The notes below the pieces were generated by a model that worked only from the letters and a program-made list of their open reading frames with translations, was not told the DNA's origin and ran no database searches. A program made the position numbers and the translations under genes. From positions 62,001 to 126,000 of the forward strand of contig NZ_JBHSHC010000154.1 in NCBI RefSeq assembly GCF_042652925.1: 64,000 nt of DNA, read 5' to 3'. Numbering within the stretch: the first letter of the stretch is position 1; each line of letters begins with the position of its first letter. This stretch comes from Effusibacillus consociatus (GTDB lineage: Bacteria > Bacillota > Bacilli > Tumebacillales > Effusibacillaceae). Positions 17,499-25,350 of this stretch are shown piece by piece.

Positions 17499-18445
17499 GC
17501 TATGTAAGCAAGGAACAGATCGAACGTGCCAAAAAACTGGATTTGCTCACATATTTGCATATGCACGAGCCTGCGGAACTGGTACGCTGCTCCCGCAATG
17601 TCTACACCACCCGAACACATGACAGCTTGAAAATTTCCAACGGCAAATGGTACTGGTGGTCAAGGGGGATCGGCGGGCGCTCGGCGCTGGATTACCTGAT
17701 CAAAGTGCGGGGCATGTCTTTTCCCGATGCGGTGCTGCAAATTGAAGGCGTTCATCCAGACAGCGCACCTGCATTTTCGCAATCTTTGCAACAACGCTCT
17801 TTTCCAGCGCGGTTTGAGCTTCCCGAACCGAATCATACATCGCATCGCGTCGTGACCTATCTCAGCAAACGAGGCATCCACCGTTCGGTGATCGACTACT
17901 GTCTCGAAACGGGGCGCTTGTATGAAAGCCGACGCTATCACAACGCGGTATTCGTCGGATTTGACCAGGAAGGGACGCCGCGCTATGCGGCGATACGCGG
18001 TACGACAAGCACCCGTTATATGGGGGAAGCTGCTGGCAGCGACAAGCGGTATTCGTTTTCCATTCCGGCCTCGGAAAACAGTACGGAACTGCATCTGTTT
18101 GAGAGCGCCATTGATCTTTTATCCTACTGCGCGCTGGAACATCTCGTTGGCCGGAATTGGCGGCAGGCGCATAAGCTTTCATTAGCCGGAATATACAGGC
18201 CCAGGACAAATGGGGAGGACTCTACTCCCCCGTCTGCCCTAACGCATTACTTGAAGTGCTTTCCCCAAGTAAATCGACTTGTCCTGCACCTGGATAATGA
18301 TGAGCCGGGGCGATTGGCGGCAGCCACGATACAGAGGCTCCTCTCCCCCGCCCTTCTCATATCCGATGAGCCGCCTAAGTTCGGAAAGGATGTAAACAAC
18401 GAATTGATGGAATTCCGAAGAAGATGCGGTGAACCATCCCGATAG
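17495..18445 (+). CDS. DUF3991/TOPRIM primase-like protein
   Basis: This 316-residue cytosolic protein has the layout of ICE-borne primase-like proteins. The N-terminal part (about 20-85) resembles a CHC2-type zinc-ribbon region with the 'LKISNGKWYWWSRGIGGRSALDYL' type of motif (shortened zinc ligands), a DUF3991-like middle (about 115-180), and a C-terminal TOPRIM fold with the acidic 'HLDNDEPGR' motif near residue 266. TOPRIM acidic residues bind Mg2+. The protein probably primes or processes element DNA during transfer or rolling-circle replication. The start codon is in a four-base overlap and AAAGGAG lies 12 nt upstream. It is not fused to a helicase, as is usual for the family. Confidence 0.8.
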   Translation: MSYVSKEQIERAKKLDLLTYLHMHEPAELVRCSRNVYTTRTHDSLKISNGKWYWWSRGIGGRSALDYLIKVRGMSFPDAVLQIEGVHPDSAPAFSQSLQQRSFPARFELPEPNHTSHRVVTYLSKRGIHRSVIDYCLETGRLYESRRYHNAVFVGFDQEGTPRYAAIRGTTSTRYMGEAAGSDKRYSFSIPASENSTELHLFESAIDLLSYCALEHLVGRNWRQAHKLSLAGIYRPRTNGEDSTPPSALTHYLKCFPQVNRLVLHLDNDEPGRLAAATIQRLLSPALLISDEPPKFGKDVNNELMEFRRRCGEPSR

Positions 18446-18546
18446 CGGTAGACGCTGAACGGTCGATGTCTTTTCTTTCTGGGTTACGGAAAATTTTCGC
18501 AGCATGTGGATAAGATGTGAATAGATTGAGGATAAGCGCAACCGCA

Positions 18547-18575
18547 TTGATTGTATAGCATGTAATAGGTATAAT
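18547..18575 (+). promoter_or_regulatory. Sigma-A-type promoter of the toxin-antitoxin pair
   Basis: TTGATT (18547-18552) and TATAAT (18570-18575) are separated by 17 bp, and the antitoxin ATG is 35 bp downstream. It is the best-formed promoter seen in the ICE part. Such modules are usually autorepressed by the antitoxin. Confidence 0.75.
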
Positions 18576-18610
18576 AAAATCAATATACAGCTATGCAAGG
18601 GGTGACCAAG

Positions 18611-18901
18611 ATGATTATCAAGCCTTCCGCCAGTATCCGGCAAAACTATAATGAAATTGCCGATCTATGCAAATCGTCCGGGGAACCGGTGTATCTGACC
18701 AAGAACGGTGAAGGCGATCTCGTCGTGATGGACATCGAGACGTTCTCCCGTCGCGAGAAGATGTTAAAGCTGCGCGAAGAACTGCTCGCTGTGCAAGAGG
18801 ATCGTTTGGCGGGCCGTGCTGGTGTGACGCCGGATGAACTGGACGATTACCTGGAGGGCATTATTGACGAGGTTCAGCATGGAAAAGATGCCCCGATATA
18901 A
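18611..18901 (+). CDS. Phd/YefM-type antitoxin
   Basis: ATG 18611 is preceded by AAGGGGTGA. The 96 residues start 'MIIKPSASIRQNYNEIADLC' and continue 'EPVYLTKNGEGDLVVMDIETF', the YefM/Phd DNA-binding fold. The acidic, probably flexible C-terminus (about 60-96) would wrap the toxin. The stop lies 23 bp inside the ParE/RelE-like toxin gene, the classic coupled antitoxin-toxin order. It likely represses its own promoter (18547-18575) and, in an ICE, helps keep the element in the population. Confidence 0.88.
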   Translation: MIIKPSASIRQNYNEIADLCKSSGEPVYLTKNGEGDLVVMDIETFSRREKMLKLREELLAVQEDRLAGRAGVTPDELDDYLEGIIDEVQHGKDAPI

Positions 18902-19196
18902 GATCGTCGTTTCCGATCGCGCCCGCCAAATGCTGGCGGTTCATGTGCGATTTCTTGCGGAGAAAAGTCCGGATGCGGCGCGGAAAACGAAAAACGAATT
19001 GCTGCATGCGATACGTTCCTTAGCGAGTATGCCGGAACGTTATCCTTTTCTCGAAGCGGAATTTATCCCGTCAAACAAGTACCACAAGATGTTTGTGGAA
19101 AAATGGGTTCTGGTGTTGTATCAGATTCAGGATGAAATCGTGTATGTCGATTTCATTGTAGACTGCCGCCAGGATTACCGCTGGTTGGTGCGATAA
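18879..19196 (+). CDS. RelE/ParE-superfamily toxin
   Basis: The start ATG 18879 (GACGAGG upstream) lies inside the antitoxin gene. The 105-residue product 'MEKMPRYKIVVSDRARQML' ... 'SPDAARKTKNELLHAIRSL' ... 'YQIQDEIVYVDFIVDCRQDY' shows the beta-hairpin, two helices and beta-sheet order of ParE/RelE toxins, and the C-terminal 'DxxxDCRQDYRWL' strand is typical. Whether it cuts mRNA (RelE) or poisons gyrase (ParE) cannot be told; the length and C-terminal pattern fit ParE-like members. Neutralised by the preceding antitoxin. Confidence 0.85.
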   Translation: MEKMPRYKIVVSDRARQMLAVHVRFLAEKSPDAARKTKNELLHAIRSLASMPERYPFLEAEFIPSNKYHKMFVEKWVLVLYQIQDEIVYVDFIVDCRQDYRWLVR

Positions 19197-19290
19197 CAAA
19201 AAAGTATTGCGGAAGACGCCCGAGTGGATCGGCGTCTTTTTGTGTTTTTGGGGTCCTCTCTTGTTCCCGGCAGGTGGTTTGATGGCGACG

Positions 19291-19400
19291 CGAGACGAAT
19301 GTCTCGTGTTGCAGCAAGCACTGAATTTGGATATCCAAATTCGCTTGTTAGGAGCCTGCGCCCCTAAGACCCCTCATCGCGATGTTAACGATTCGATGAG
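19291..19400 (+). other. Candidate origin of transfer (oriT) with four inverted repeats
   Basis: The 280-bp gap before mobC holds four inverted repeats in 110 bp: CGAGAC-4-GTCTCG (19291-19306); a perfect 20-bp palindrome GAATTTGGAT/ATCCAAATTC (19323-19342); TTAGGAG-6-CCCCTAA with one mismatch (about 19348-19367); and CTCATCG-14-CGATGAG (19373-19400). Inverted repeats next to MobC and relaxase genes are the usual place for oriT. An 81-codon frame over this DNA has no ribosome site and was not called. The nick site is not identified. Confidence 0.6.
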
Positions 19401-19476
19401 CGGATGGTTTACAGATCGCTTGTTTATCGCGGCGGTAAGCTTCTTCGAATAGTTGATTTTGAAAGGGGGTTGTTCG

Positions 19477-19836
19477 TTGAGAAAACGTTCGATCTCATTT
19501 CTGCTTCGTTTAAGTGAAAGCGAACATGCTCGCCTAATGAATGAAGTGAAACAAACAGGTCTTTCTCGGGAAGCGTACATCCGGGCGCTCATCAATGGGT
19601 ATATACCGAAACCGCTGCCGCCGCCGGATTATTATGCGATGATGCGCGAGCTTCACGCCATTGGCAACAATCTCAATCAACTGGCGGCGAAAGCGCATTC
19701 GACAGGTCATCTGGATCGGGCCACTTTTCAACAGGAGGCCGATCAGTTGCGCCGCGCCGTCCAACAAATTCAACAGGTCGTGACTGCGCCGGAACGAAGA
19801 ACCGAGCAAGCGACTCCAAATGTGCATCCGCCGTAA
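19477..19836 (+). CDS. mobC: MobC-type relaxosome accessory protein
   Basis: TTG 19477 is chosen because AAAGGGGG lies 7 nt upstream and the family starts with a basic 'RKRSISFLLRLSESEHARL' segment. This N-terminal part is a ribbon-helix-helix DNA-binding fold, followed by the family signature 'AIGNNLNQLAAKAHSTG' (about 60-80) and a helical tail. MobC proteins bind oriT and help the relaxase open the strand. The gene follows the candidate oriT and is 14 bp before the relaxase gene. The C-terminal 20 residues are polar and probably disordered. Confidence 0.88.
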   Translation: MRKRSISFLLRLSESEHARLMNEVKQTGLSREAYIRALINGYIPKPLPPPDYYAMMRELHAIGNNLNQLAAKAHSTGHLDRATFQQEADQLRRAVQQIQQVVTAPERRTEQATPNVHPP

Positions 19837-19850
19837 AGGGGGCGTCACGT

Positions 19851-21266
19851 ATGGCGACGACGGCGATATGGGATGTCACCGACCGATTGAAGCGCGTGAT
19901 TGATTACGCCACCGATCCCGACAAAACAGCGCAAGATCGCGCCGTGAAGAATGAAGGCTTGCGGCAGGTGCTGGAATATGCAAAAGCGGATGCCAAGACG
20001 GAAAGGCTGCTTTACGTGAGCGGCATCAATTGCGACCCGCTTACCGCTTACGAGCAAATGCAGCGCACCAAGCGTCAATTTCAGAAGACGGATGGCATCG
20101 TCGCGTTTCACGGCTACCAAGCGTTTGCACCCGGCGAAACGACGCCGGAAACGGCGCACACCATCGGCGTCAAGCTGGCACATGAGCTATGGGGCGATCG
20201 TTTTGAAGTCGTGGTATCGACCCATCTGGACAAGGAGCATTTGCACAATCACTTTGTGCTGAACTCCGTCTCCTTTATGGACGGCAAACGTTATTACGAC
20301 AACAAAGCCTCCTACGCCCTTCTACGGAGAACATCCGACCGGTTATGCCGTGAACATGCATTGTCAGTAATCGAGCAGCCCGAGCCGGGCAAGGCCAAAC
20401 ACTACGGAGAATGGAAAGCGGATCGGGAAGGCAAGCCGACCTGGAGGGGGGCGATTCGGAGCGATGTAGATCTGGCGATTGCGGCATCCATGACGTGGAC
20501 CCAGTTTATCGCTGCTTTGCATAAGCAGGGTTATGAAGTGAAAACGACCGTGAAGCATATGGCGGTGCGTCCACCGGGCAAGGAACGTTTCGTTCGTTTG
20601 CGCAGCTTGGGGGACGACTATACGGAAGATGCTTTGAAACAGCGGATTTTACGAAATCGCATTCCCTGTAAATCACAGCCTCTGCCCATGCCGCGACGCA
20701 GGCGCGCCGTTTGCAAAGGAACGCTTCGATCCGGCAGGAAGTTCAGCGGCTTGCAAGCATTGTACTTGCGCTACTTATATGAGATGGGCATACTGCCTCA
20801 TTTTCGCGCGTCCGTGAGAAGGACGCATTTTTTATTGCGTGAAGACTTGCGGCATTTGGCGGTTATTACCGCGCAGACCAAGCTGCTCTGTCAGCACCGT
20901 ATTTCCAGCAAGGATCAGCTTTTGGACTATGTATCCGTCGTCCGGCAGGAGATGCGCCTGCTTTCCAGTGAGCGCAAAGCGCTGTACAACCGCCTCCGCC
21001 GCTGCAAGGAGGAAGGCCGGATCGACGCTTGCAAAGCGCAAATAGCCGTATTATCCAAGCGCCTTGCCGCGCTCCGAAAGGAGGTGAAGCTGTGTGCGGG
21101 CATCCTTGCCCGATCCGGTGAAATGATGACTAAACTACATGGCGACAAGCAAAATCAACCATTACGAAGGGAGGATTCCATCCATGAGCAGTGGAGCCGA
21201 GGCGGCCGATCAGGTCGTCAACATGAGTCTGCGGGGTATCGAGGTAATGGCCAAGATTTCCGGTGA
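19851..21266 (+). CDS. MobP-type conjugative relaxase
   Basis: This 471-residue protein has the HUH relaxase core: 'STHLDKEHLHNHFVLNS' gives H125, H130, H132 and H134 as metal ligands. Motif I, with the nicking tyrosine, should lie in the first 60 residues, where Y19, Y43 and Y55 are candidates. The central region ('LRSLGDDYTEDALKQRI') is typical of Tn1549-type relaxases, and a helical Arg/Lys-rich tail follows. It would nick oriT, bind the 5' end and pilot the strand to VirD4. The AAGGGGG site is well placed before ATG 19851. The last 27 codons overlap pcfB by 83 bp, and this tail looks compositionally unlike the rest, so the 3' end may have shifted frame. Confidence 0.9.
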   Translation: MATTAIWDVTDRLKRVIDYATDPDKTAQDRAVKNEGLRQVLEYAKADAKTERLLYVSGINCDPLTAYEQMQRTKRQFQKTDGIVAFHGYQAFAPGETTPETAHTIGVKLAHELWGDRFEVVVSTHLDKEHLHNHFVLNSVSFMDGKRYYDNKASYALLRRTSDRLCREHALSVIEQPEPGKAKHYGEWKADREGKPTWRGAIRSDVDLAIAASMTWTQFIAALHKQGYEVKTTVKHMAVRPPGKERFVRLRSLGDDYTEDALKQRILRNRIPCKSQPLPMPRRRRAVCKGTLRSGRKFSGLQALYLRYLYEMGILPHFRASVRRTHFLLREDLRHLAVITAQTKLLCQHRISSKDQLLDYVSVVRQEMRLLSSERKALYNRLRRCKEEGRIDACKAQIAVLSKRLAALRKEVKLCAGILARSGEMMTKLHGDKQNQPLRREDSIHEQWSRGGRSGRQHESAGYRGNGQDFR

Positions 21267-22080
21267 AGGCGCTAAGCATCTGGCCGTCTATTTGTTTGCC
21301 GCCCTACAGGGGCAGAAGCGGACGAAGGGCAGCATCCGTCTGGAAAGCTTGCTTCGCAGCGGCAAGGAATTGAAAGTGTTTGCCGTCAAAAACGAAGACC
21401 TGCCCACGTTTTGCAAGGAGGCCAAACGTTACGGCGTCCTGTACTGTGCCCTGCGGGACAAAAAGAATGTCGATGGATTGTGCGACGTGATGGTGCGGGC
21501 TGAGGACGCGTCCAAAATCAACCGTATCGTAGAGCGGTTCAAGCTGGCGACCGTGGATACAGCCAGCATTAAGAGCGAAATTGGGAAATCCCGCGCCGGG
21601 AAACAGCAAGACCATCCAGCGTTCGGGGAGGGTCAACAACAAGCATCGGACCAAACCCGGCTGAGGACGGAGGTACAAGGAGCGGAAGTCATGGGAACGC
21701 CAGGAGCGAAGAACGCCGACGATTTTTTGGATGAACTGATGCAGAGGCCCGAATCGGCGCAGCCAACTTCCCCGGCGAACGGCAACCCAAACCCCGCGGT
21801 GGCGACGACGGAGCCGCCCCATCCGTCCGAGCCTACCTTCGGGCGCAGCGAAGCATCCGCAAGGGGTATGATTGAACCGAAAGCCGAGAAAGTGCAGCAG
21901 CGGCCATCGATCCGCGAACTGCTGCGCGAGATCCGGGAAGAAAATCGGAAGGCGGAGAAAGAACGGCGTCAGATGGCCAAGGAATCGTCGCTGCCCAAGC
22001 GAAGCGAGCGAAATAATGGAAAAGCGAAGACGGGCAAAACCAAACCAATCGGAACCCGAAAGCGAGGGAAAGCGAAATGA
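21184..22080 (+). CDS. PcfB/DUF3801-type conjugation accessory protein
   Basis: ATG 21184 has AAGGGAGG 9 nt upstream; the ATG 21139 with no ribosome site was rejected. Residues 1-125 are the PcfB-like domain ('SGAEAADQVVNMSLRGIEV', 'GAKHLAVYLFAALQGQ', 'KRYGVLYCALRDK'). The remaining 170 residues are Pro/Lys/Glu-rich and likely disordered, ending in a strongly basic tail. In pCF10, PcfB-type proteins link the relaxosome to the VirD4 coupling protein. The gene overlaps the relaxase gene by 83 bp and the ArdC-like gene by ATGA. Confidence 0.82.
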   Translation: MSSGAEAADQVVNMSLRGIEVMAKISGEGAKHLAVYLFAALQGQKRTKGSIRLESLLRSGKELKVFAVKNEDLPTFCKEAKRYGVLYCALRDKKNVDGLCDVMVRAEDASKINRIVERFKLATVDTASIKSEIGKSRAGKQQDHPAFGEGQQQASDQTRLRTEVQGAEVMGTPGAKNADDFLDELMQRPESAQPTSPANGNPNPAVATTEPPHPSEPTFGRSEASARGMIEPKAEKVQQRPSIRELLREIREENRKAEKERRQMAKESSLPKRSERNNGKAKTGKTKPIGTRKRGKAK

Positions 22081-22982
22081 ACAATCTGGACGATTTATTC
22101 CGGCAGGAAACATCCGGCCATTTTTCTGCGAATTCGTCCAAGCAACCTTTTGACAAGGAAGCGTGGGCACAGAAAAAGCAGGAACTCAGGCAATGGGCCT
22201 ACGAGACGATTGATGCCGCTACGATTGCCATCTTGCACAGCGGCGATGAATTTCAGCGGTATCTAGATGTGCAAAGCCGTTTCGACCGCTACAGCGTATC
22301 CAATGCGCTTCTGATTCTCACACAGCGGCCGGAGGCGACCCGCATCGCCGATTTCGATTCGTGGAAGGAACAAGGCGTGTTTATTCGCCGCAAGGAAACC
22401 GGCTTTTATATTTTGGAGCCGGGCGAGGAGTACCGGAGGGAAGACGGCAGCACCGGCATCAGTTATAACCTCAAAAAGATGTTCGACATCACGCAAACGA
22501 CGGCCAACCCAAAACAGGAACAACCGACCTATCCGGACGATCGAATGCGTATCAAAGCGCTGATGGATCGCGCCCCTGTTCCGATCGTCATCGGCGATGC
22601 GCTCCCGCCGGAAACAAATGCGCTCTATCAGCCGGATACGAGAAATATTGTCATTCGCCGCGGCATGGATGCGGGAGATATTTTTCGGGCGCTCGCGCAG
22701 GAGCTGGCGCATGCGGAAGTGGATCGCGGCGATGGCCGTTACAGCCGTTCCGATTTTACGTTCCATGCATATTGCGCCTCTTACATGCTGTGCAAACAAT
22801 TCGGGGTTGATACTGCCTCCTTTCGCTTTCATCATGTGCCCGAAAAGTTGAAGGACATCGAGCCGCAACAAGTTCGCGCCGAGCTGACGGTAATAAAGGA
22901 TGCCGCGCATGAAATAGCCCGCAGGATGAACCGGATGCTGGTGCAGCAGCGGCAGCATCATCGGACAGAACCAGCAAGATAG
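22077..22982 (+). CDS. ArdC-like protein with degenerate zincin motif
   Basis: This 301-residue protein starts in an ATGA overlap. The N-terminal half ('YLDVQSRFDRYSVSNALLIL', 'FDSWKEQGVFIRRKETG') matches the ssDNA-binding ArdC/LtrC-type domain. The C-terminal half resembles a zincin metallopeptidase but reads 'ALAQELAHAEVD': the first His of HExxH is Q208, while E209 and H212 are kept, so catalysis is doubtful. ArdC proteins protect incoming single-stranded DNA from host restriction. A role in DNA entry during transfer fits its position between pcfB and virD4. Confidence 0.75.
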   Translation: MNNLDDLFRQETSGHFSANSSKQPFDKEAWAQKKQELRQWAYETIDAATIAILHSGDEFQRYLDVQSRFDRYSVSNALLILTQRPEATRIADFDSWKEQGVFIRRKETGFYILEPGEEYRREDGSTGISYNLKKMFDITQTTANPKQEQPTYPDDRMRIKALMDRAPVPIVIGDALPPETNALYQPDTRNIVIRRGMDAGDIFRALAQELAHAEVDRGDGRYSRSDFTFHAYCASYMLCKQFGVDTASFRFHHVPEKLKDIEPQQVRAELTVIKDAAHEIARRMNRMLVQQRQHHRTEPAR

Positions 22983-23029
22983 GAGCGCCGCGCGGGACAT
23001 GCTCAATTTTTGTTCAGGAGGGAGCGCCT

Positions 23030-23221
23030 GTGAAGGAAGAAGAACGGATTCTCTGTTTGGATCATTACGAACATGGCATCGTGGTGCATGCGCTGAATGC
23101 GCTGCGAAACGATTTGATCGGCGAGAAGCGCCCCACCGACGCCGTCGATGAACTGTTGCTCAAAACGATTGACGCCCCTTATCCAAAACATAAACGACGG
23201 AGCCATCATGAGGCGCGTTGA
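23030..23221 (+). CDS. Small conserved ICE protein (63 aa)
   Basis: GTG 23030 follows AGGAGGGAG. The acidic N-terminal half and 'HALNALRNDLIGEKRPTDAV' then 'DELLLKTIDAP' are features I recall from the small protein that precedes virD4 in Tn1549-like elements, but it has no named function. No membrane segment. The stop is 14 bp inside virD4, so the two are coupled; it may assist VirD4 expression or assembly. Confidence 0.7.
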   Translation: MKEEERILCLDHYEHGIVVHALNALRNDLIGEKRPTDAVDELLLKTIDAPYPKHKRRSHHEAR

Positions 23222-24980
23222 AACTGCAAGGAGTCATTTGATATTCTTTGCGGTTTTTTTTATTCCCGTCCTGTGGGTGGCGATGCTGACCGCCCCTGCA
23301 CTTTCCGGGGGGCTGCCGGCGATTGTGGAACATCTGAGCGTGGCGATCCACCACCCTTTTGACATCCGGTGGGTGGAAGATACGCCGCGCTGTCTGCTCT
23401 TTTTTACGCTGGCCTATGGACTCGGCGTCGGCGTTTATCTGGCCTCTCCGCGAAACTACCGGCGGCGGGAGGAACACGGCAGCGCCCGTTGGGGACGGGC
23501 GAAAAGCATATGCGCCAAATATCGAAGCAAGCAGCCGGAGCAAAACAAAATTTTAACCAAGCAGGTTTTCATCGGTCTCGACGGTCGCAAGCATCGCCGA
23601 AATCTAAATGTGCTCGTTGTGGGCGGTTCCGGCTCTGGTAAAACGCGGTTTTATGCCAAACCGAACATCATGCAGGCGCACACGTCGTTCGTCGTTCTCG
23701 ACCCGAAAGGCGAAATCTTGCGCGATACCGGCCATCTGCTCAAAGCCAGAGGGTATGACATCAAGGTACTCGATCTGATCAATCCGCACCGCTCCCACGG
23801 CTACAACCCTTTCGCCTATTTGCACGACGACAAGGATGTGTTGAAACTGGTCACCAATTTGATTCGCAATACGACGCCGAAAGGCAGCAACACGAACGAC
23901 CCGTTCTGGGAACGGTCCGAAACGGCGCTACTGGAGGCGCTTATGTTGTATTTGCTTTATGAAGCGCCGCCGGAGGAGCAGAATTTTCCGATGGTGATGG
24001 AGATGATCGCCGCCGCCGAGGTGCGGGAAGAAGACGAAACCTACCAAAGTCCGTTGGACGAGTTGTTTGAACGGCTGGCCATGCGCGACCCGGAACATTT
24101 GGCGGTTAAACAGTACAACATCTTCAAACTGGCGGCGGGTAAAACCGCCAAATCGATTTTGATCGGTCTCGGCGTTCGGCTGGAGAAGTTCAACTTGCAT
24201 TCGATCGCCGGGATGAGCCTGGTCGATGAAATGGAATTGTCCGCCATAGGAGAAAAGAAGACGGCGCTGTTTGCTGTCATTCCCGACAACGACAGCAGTT
24301 TCAACTTCATCGTAGGGATGCTCTACACCCAGCTTTTCCAATGCCTGATGTATGAGGCCGACTACCGGCACGGCGGACGCTTGCCGGTGCACGTGCATTT
24401 CGTGATGGACGAATTTGCCAACGTCGCCTTGCCCGATGAATTCGACAAGCTGCTCTCCACCATGCGCAGCCGCGAGATTTCGGTCTCCATCATCCTGCAA
24501 AATCTGGCGCAGCTCAAAGCGCTGTACAAGGATTCATGGGAATCGATCGTGGGAAACTGCGACATATTTTTGTACCTGGGCGGCAATGAACAATCCACCC
24601 ACAAATACGTCTCGGAGCTGCTGGGCAAGGAAACGATCGACACGAACACGTACGGCCAAAGCAAGGGACGCAGCGGCAGCTATTCGATCAACTATCAGTT
24701 GTCCGGCCGAGACTTGCTGACGCCCGATGAGGTGCGACTCCTCGACAACCGTTATGCCCTTCTCTTTATTCGCGGCGAGCGTCCTGTTCAGGATGACAAG
24801 TACGATTTGCTTAAGCATCCTCATGTATCGCTTACGACGGATGGCAAAGGTCTTCCCTACCAGCATGGTGGTACTGAACTTGCGCTCGATTGGCGAACCG
24901 CGATGCTGGATGAAAACGGAGATTACGAGCTTTTGTCGGAGGAAGAATTAGAGTCGCTATTTTTGCGAAGGGAGCGATAA
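23208..24980 (+). CDS. virD4: VirD4/TraG-type coupling protein
   Basis: ATG 23208 (ACGGAG upstream) gives 590 residues; earlier in-frame starts lie inside the small upstream gene. Two membrane segments (about 9-30 and 58-82) are followed by the motor: Walker A 'GGSGSGKTRFYAKPN' near 139 and Walker B 'HFVMDEFANVALP' near 399, then 'STMRSREISVSIILQNLAQL', the strongly conserved VirD4 arm. It would bind the relaxase-DNA complex at the inner membrane and drive ssDNA into the type IV channel by ATP hydrolysis. It forms the first motor gene of the transfer operon, 4 bp before the pilin-like gene. Confidence 0.93.
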   Translation: MRRVETARSHLIFFAVFFIPVLWVAMLTAPALSGGLPAIVEHLSVAIHHPFDIRWVEDTPRCLLFFTLAYGLGVGVYLASPRNYRRREEHGSARWGRAKSICAKYRSKQPEQNKILTKQVFIGLDGRKHRRNLNVLVVGGSGSGKTRFYAKPNIMQAHTSFVVLDPKGEILRDTGHLLKARGYDIKVLDLINPHRSHGYNPFAYLHDDKDVLKLVTNLIRNTTPKGSNTNDPFWERSETALLEALMLYLLYEAPPEEQNFPMVMEMIAAAEVREEDETYQSPLDELFERLAMRDPEHLAVKQYNIFKLAAGKTAKSILIGLGVRLEKFNLHSIAGMSLVDEMELSAIGEKKTALFAVIPDNDSSFNFIVGMLYTQLFQCLMYEADYRHGGRLPVHVHFVMDEFANVALPDEFDKLLSTMRSREISVSIILQNLAQLKALYKDSWESIVGNCDIFLYLGGNEQSTHKYVSELLGKETIDTNTYGQSKGRSGSYSINYQLSGRDLLTPDEVRLLDNRYALLFIRGERPVQDDKYDLLKHPHVSLTTDGKGLPYQHGGTELALDWRTAMLDENGDYELLSEEELESLFLRRER

Positions 24981-24983
24981 AAT

Positions 24984-25283
24984 TTGAATTTCAAAATGAA
25001 AAGGTTGCTTTCGATCTATATCATGCTGATCTTAACGGGAACCGTATTCGTCTCCACCGCTTATGCCGAGGGTGATCCGATGACGACGGTCAATAATTTG
25101 TCCACTTTCATATTCGGCTTAATCCGTGCCATCGGCATGATTATTCTCGGCTTCGGCATTGTCCAGATCGGATTGTCGCTCAAGTCCCACGACCCTTCCC
25201 AGCGAGCGAACGGATTTCTGACGCTAGCCGGTGGGGTCATTATTACGTTTACGAAAGAAATTCTTACCTTGATTGCCGGATAA
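24984..25283 (+). CDS. VirB2/TrbC-like pilin or channel subunit
   Basis: TTG 24984 (AAGGGAG 9 nt upstream) gives 99 residues: a signal-peptide-like N-terminus ('LLSIYIMLILTGTVFVSTAYA'-type, split here for length) followed by two hydrophobic helices (about 38-60 and 72-96) joined by a polar 'SLKSHDPSQRANG' loop. This matches VirB2/TrbC-like small membrane proteins of Gram-positive type IV secretion. It is likely one of the most abundant subunits of the conjugation apparatus. A hairpin at 25299-25328 lies just after it. Confidence 0.75.
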   Translation: MNFKMKRLLSIYIMLILTGTVFVSTAYAEGDPMTTVNNLSTFIFGLIRAIGMIILGFGIVQIGLSLKSHDPSQRANGFLTLAGGVIITFTKEILTLIAG

Positions 25284-25298
25284 ATGGAGTCATAAATG

Positions 25299-25328
25299 AG
25301 GGGAACGGACGATATGTCTGTTTCCCCT
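25299..25328 (+). promoter_or_regulatory. Intercistronic hairpin between the VirB2-like and virB6 genes
   Basis: AGGGGAACGGAC pairs with GTCTGTTTCCCCT (one bulge, one G-U) over a 5-nt loop. No T-run follows, so it is not a normal terminator. It could stabilise the upstream pilin mRNA against decay and so set a higher pilin level. Confidence 0.5.
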
Positions 25329-25350
25329 GATTACAGAAAGGGGTGAGAAT

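Noticed and set aside
19207..19452. 81-codon plus-strand frame in the gap before mobC
   Set aside because: No ribosome site, no protein signature, and the DNA is a set of inverted repeats better explained as oriT.
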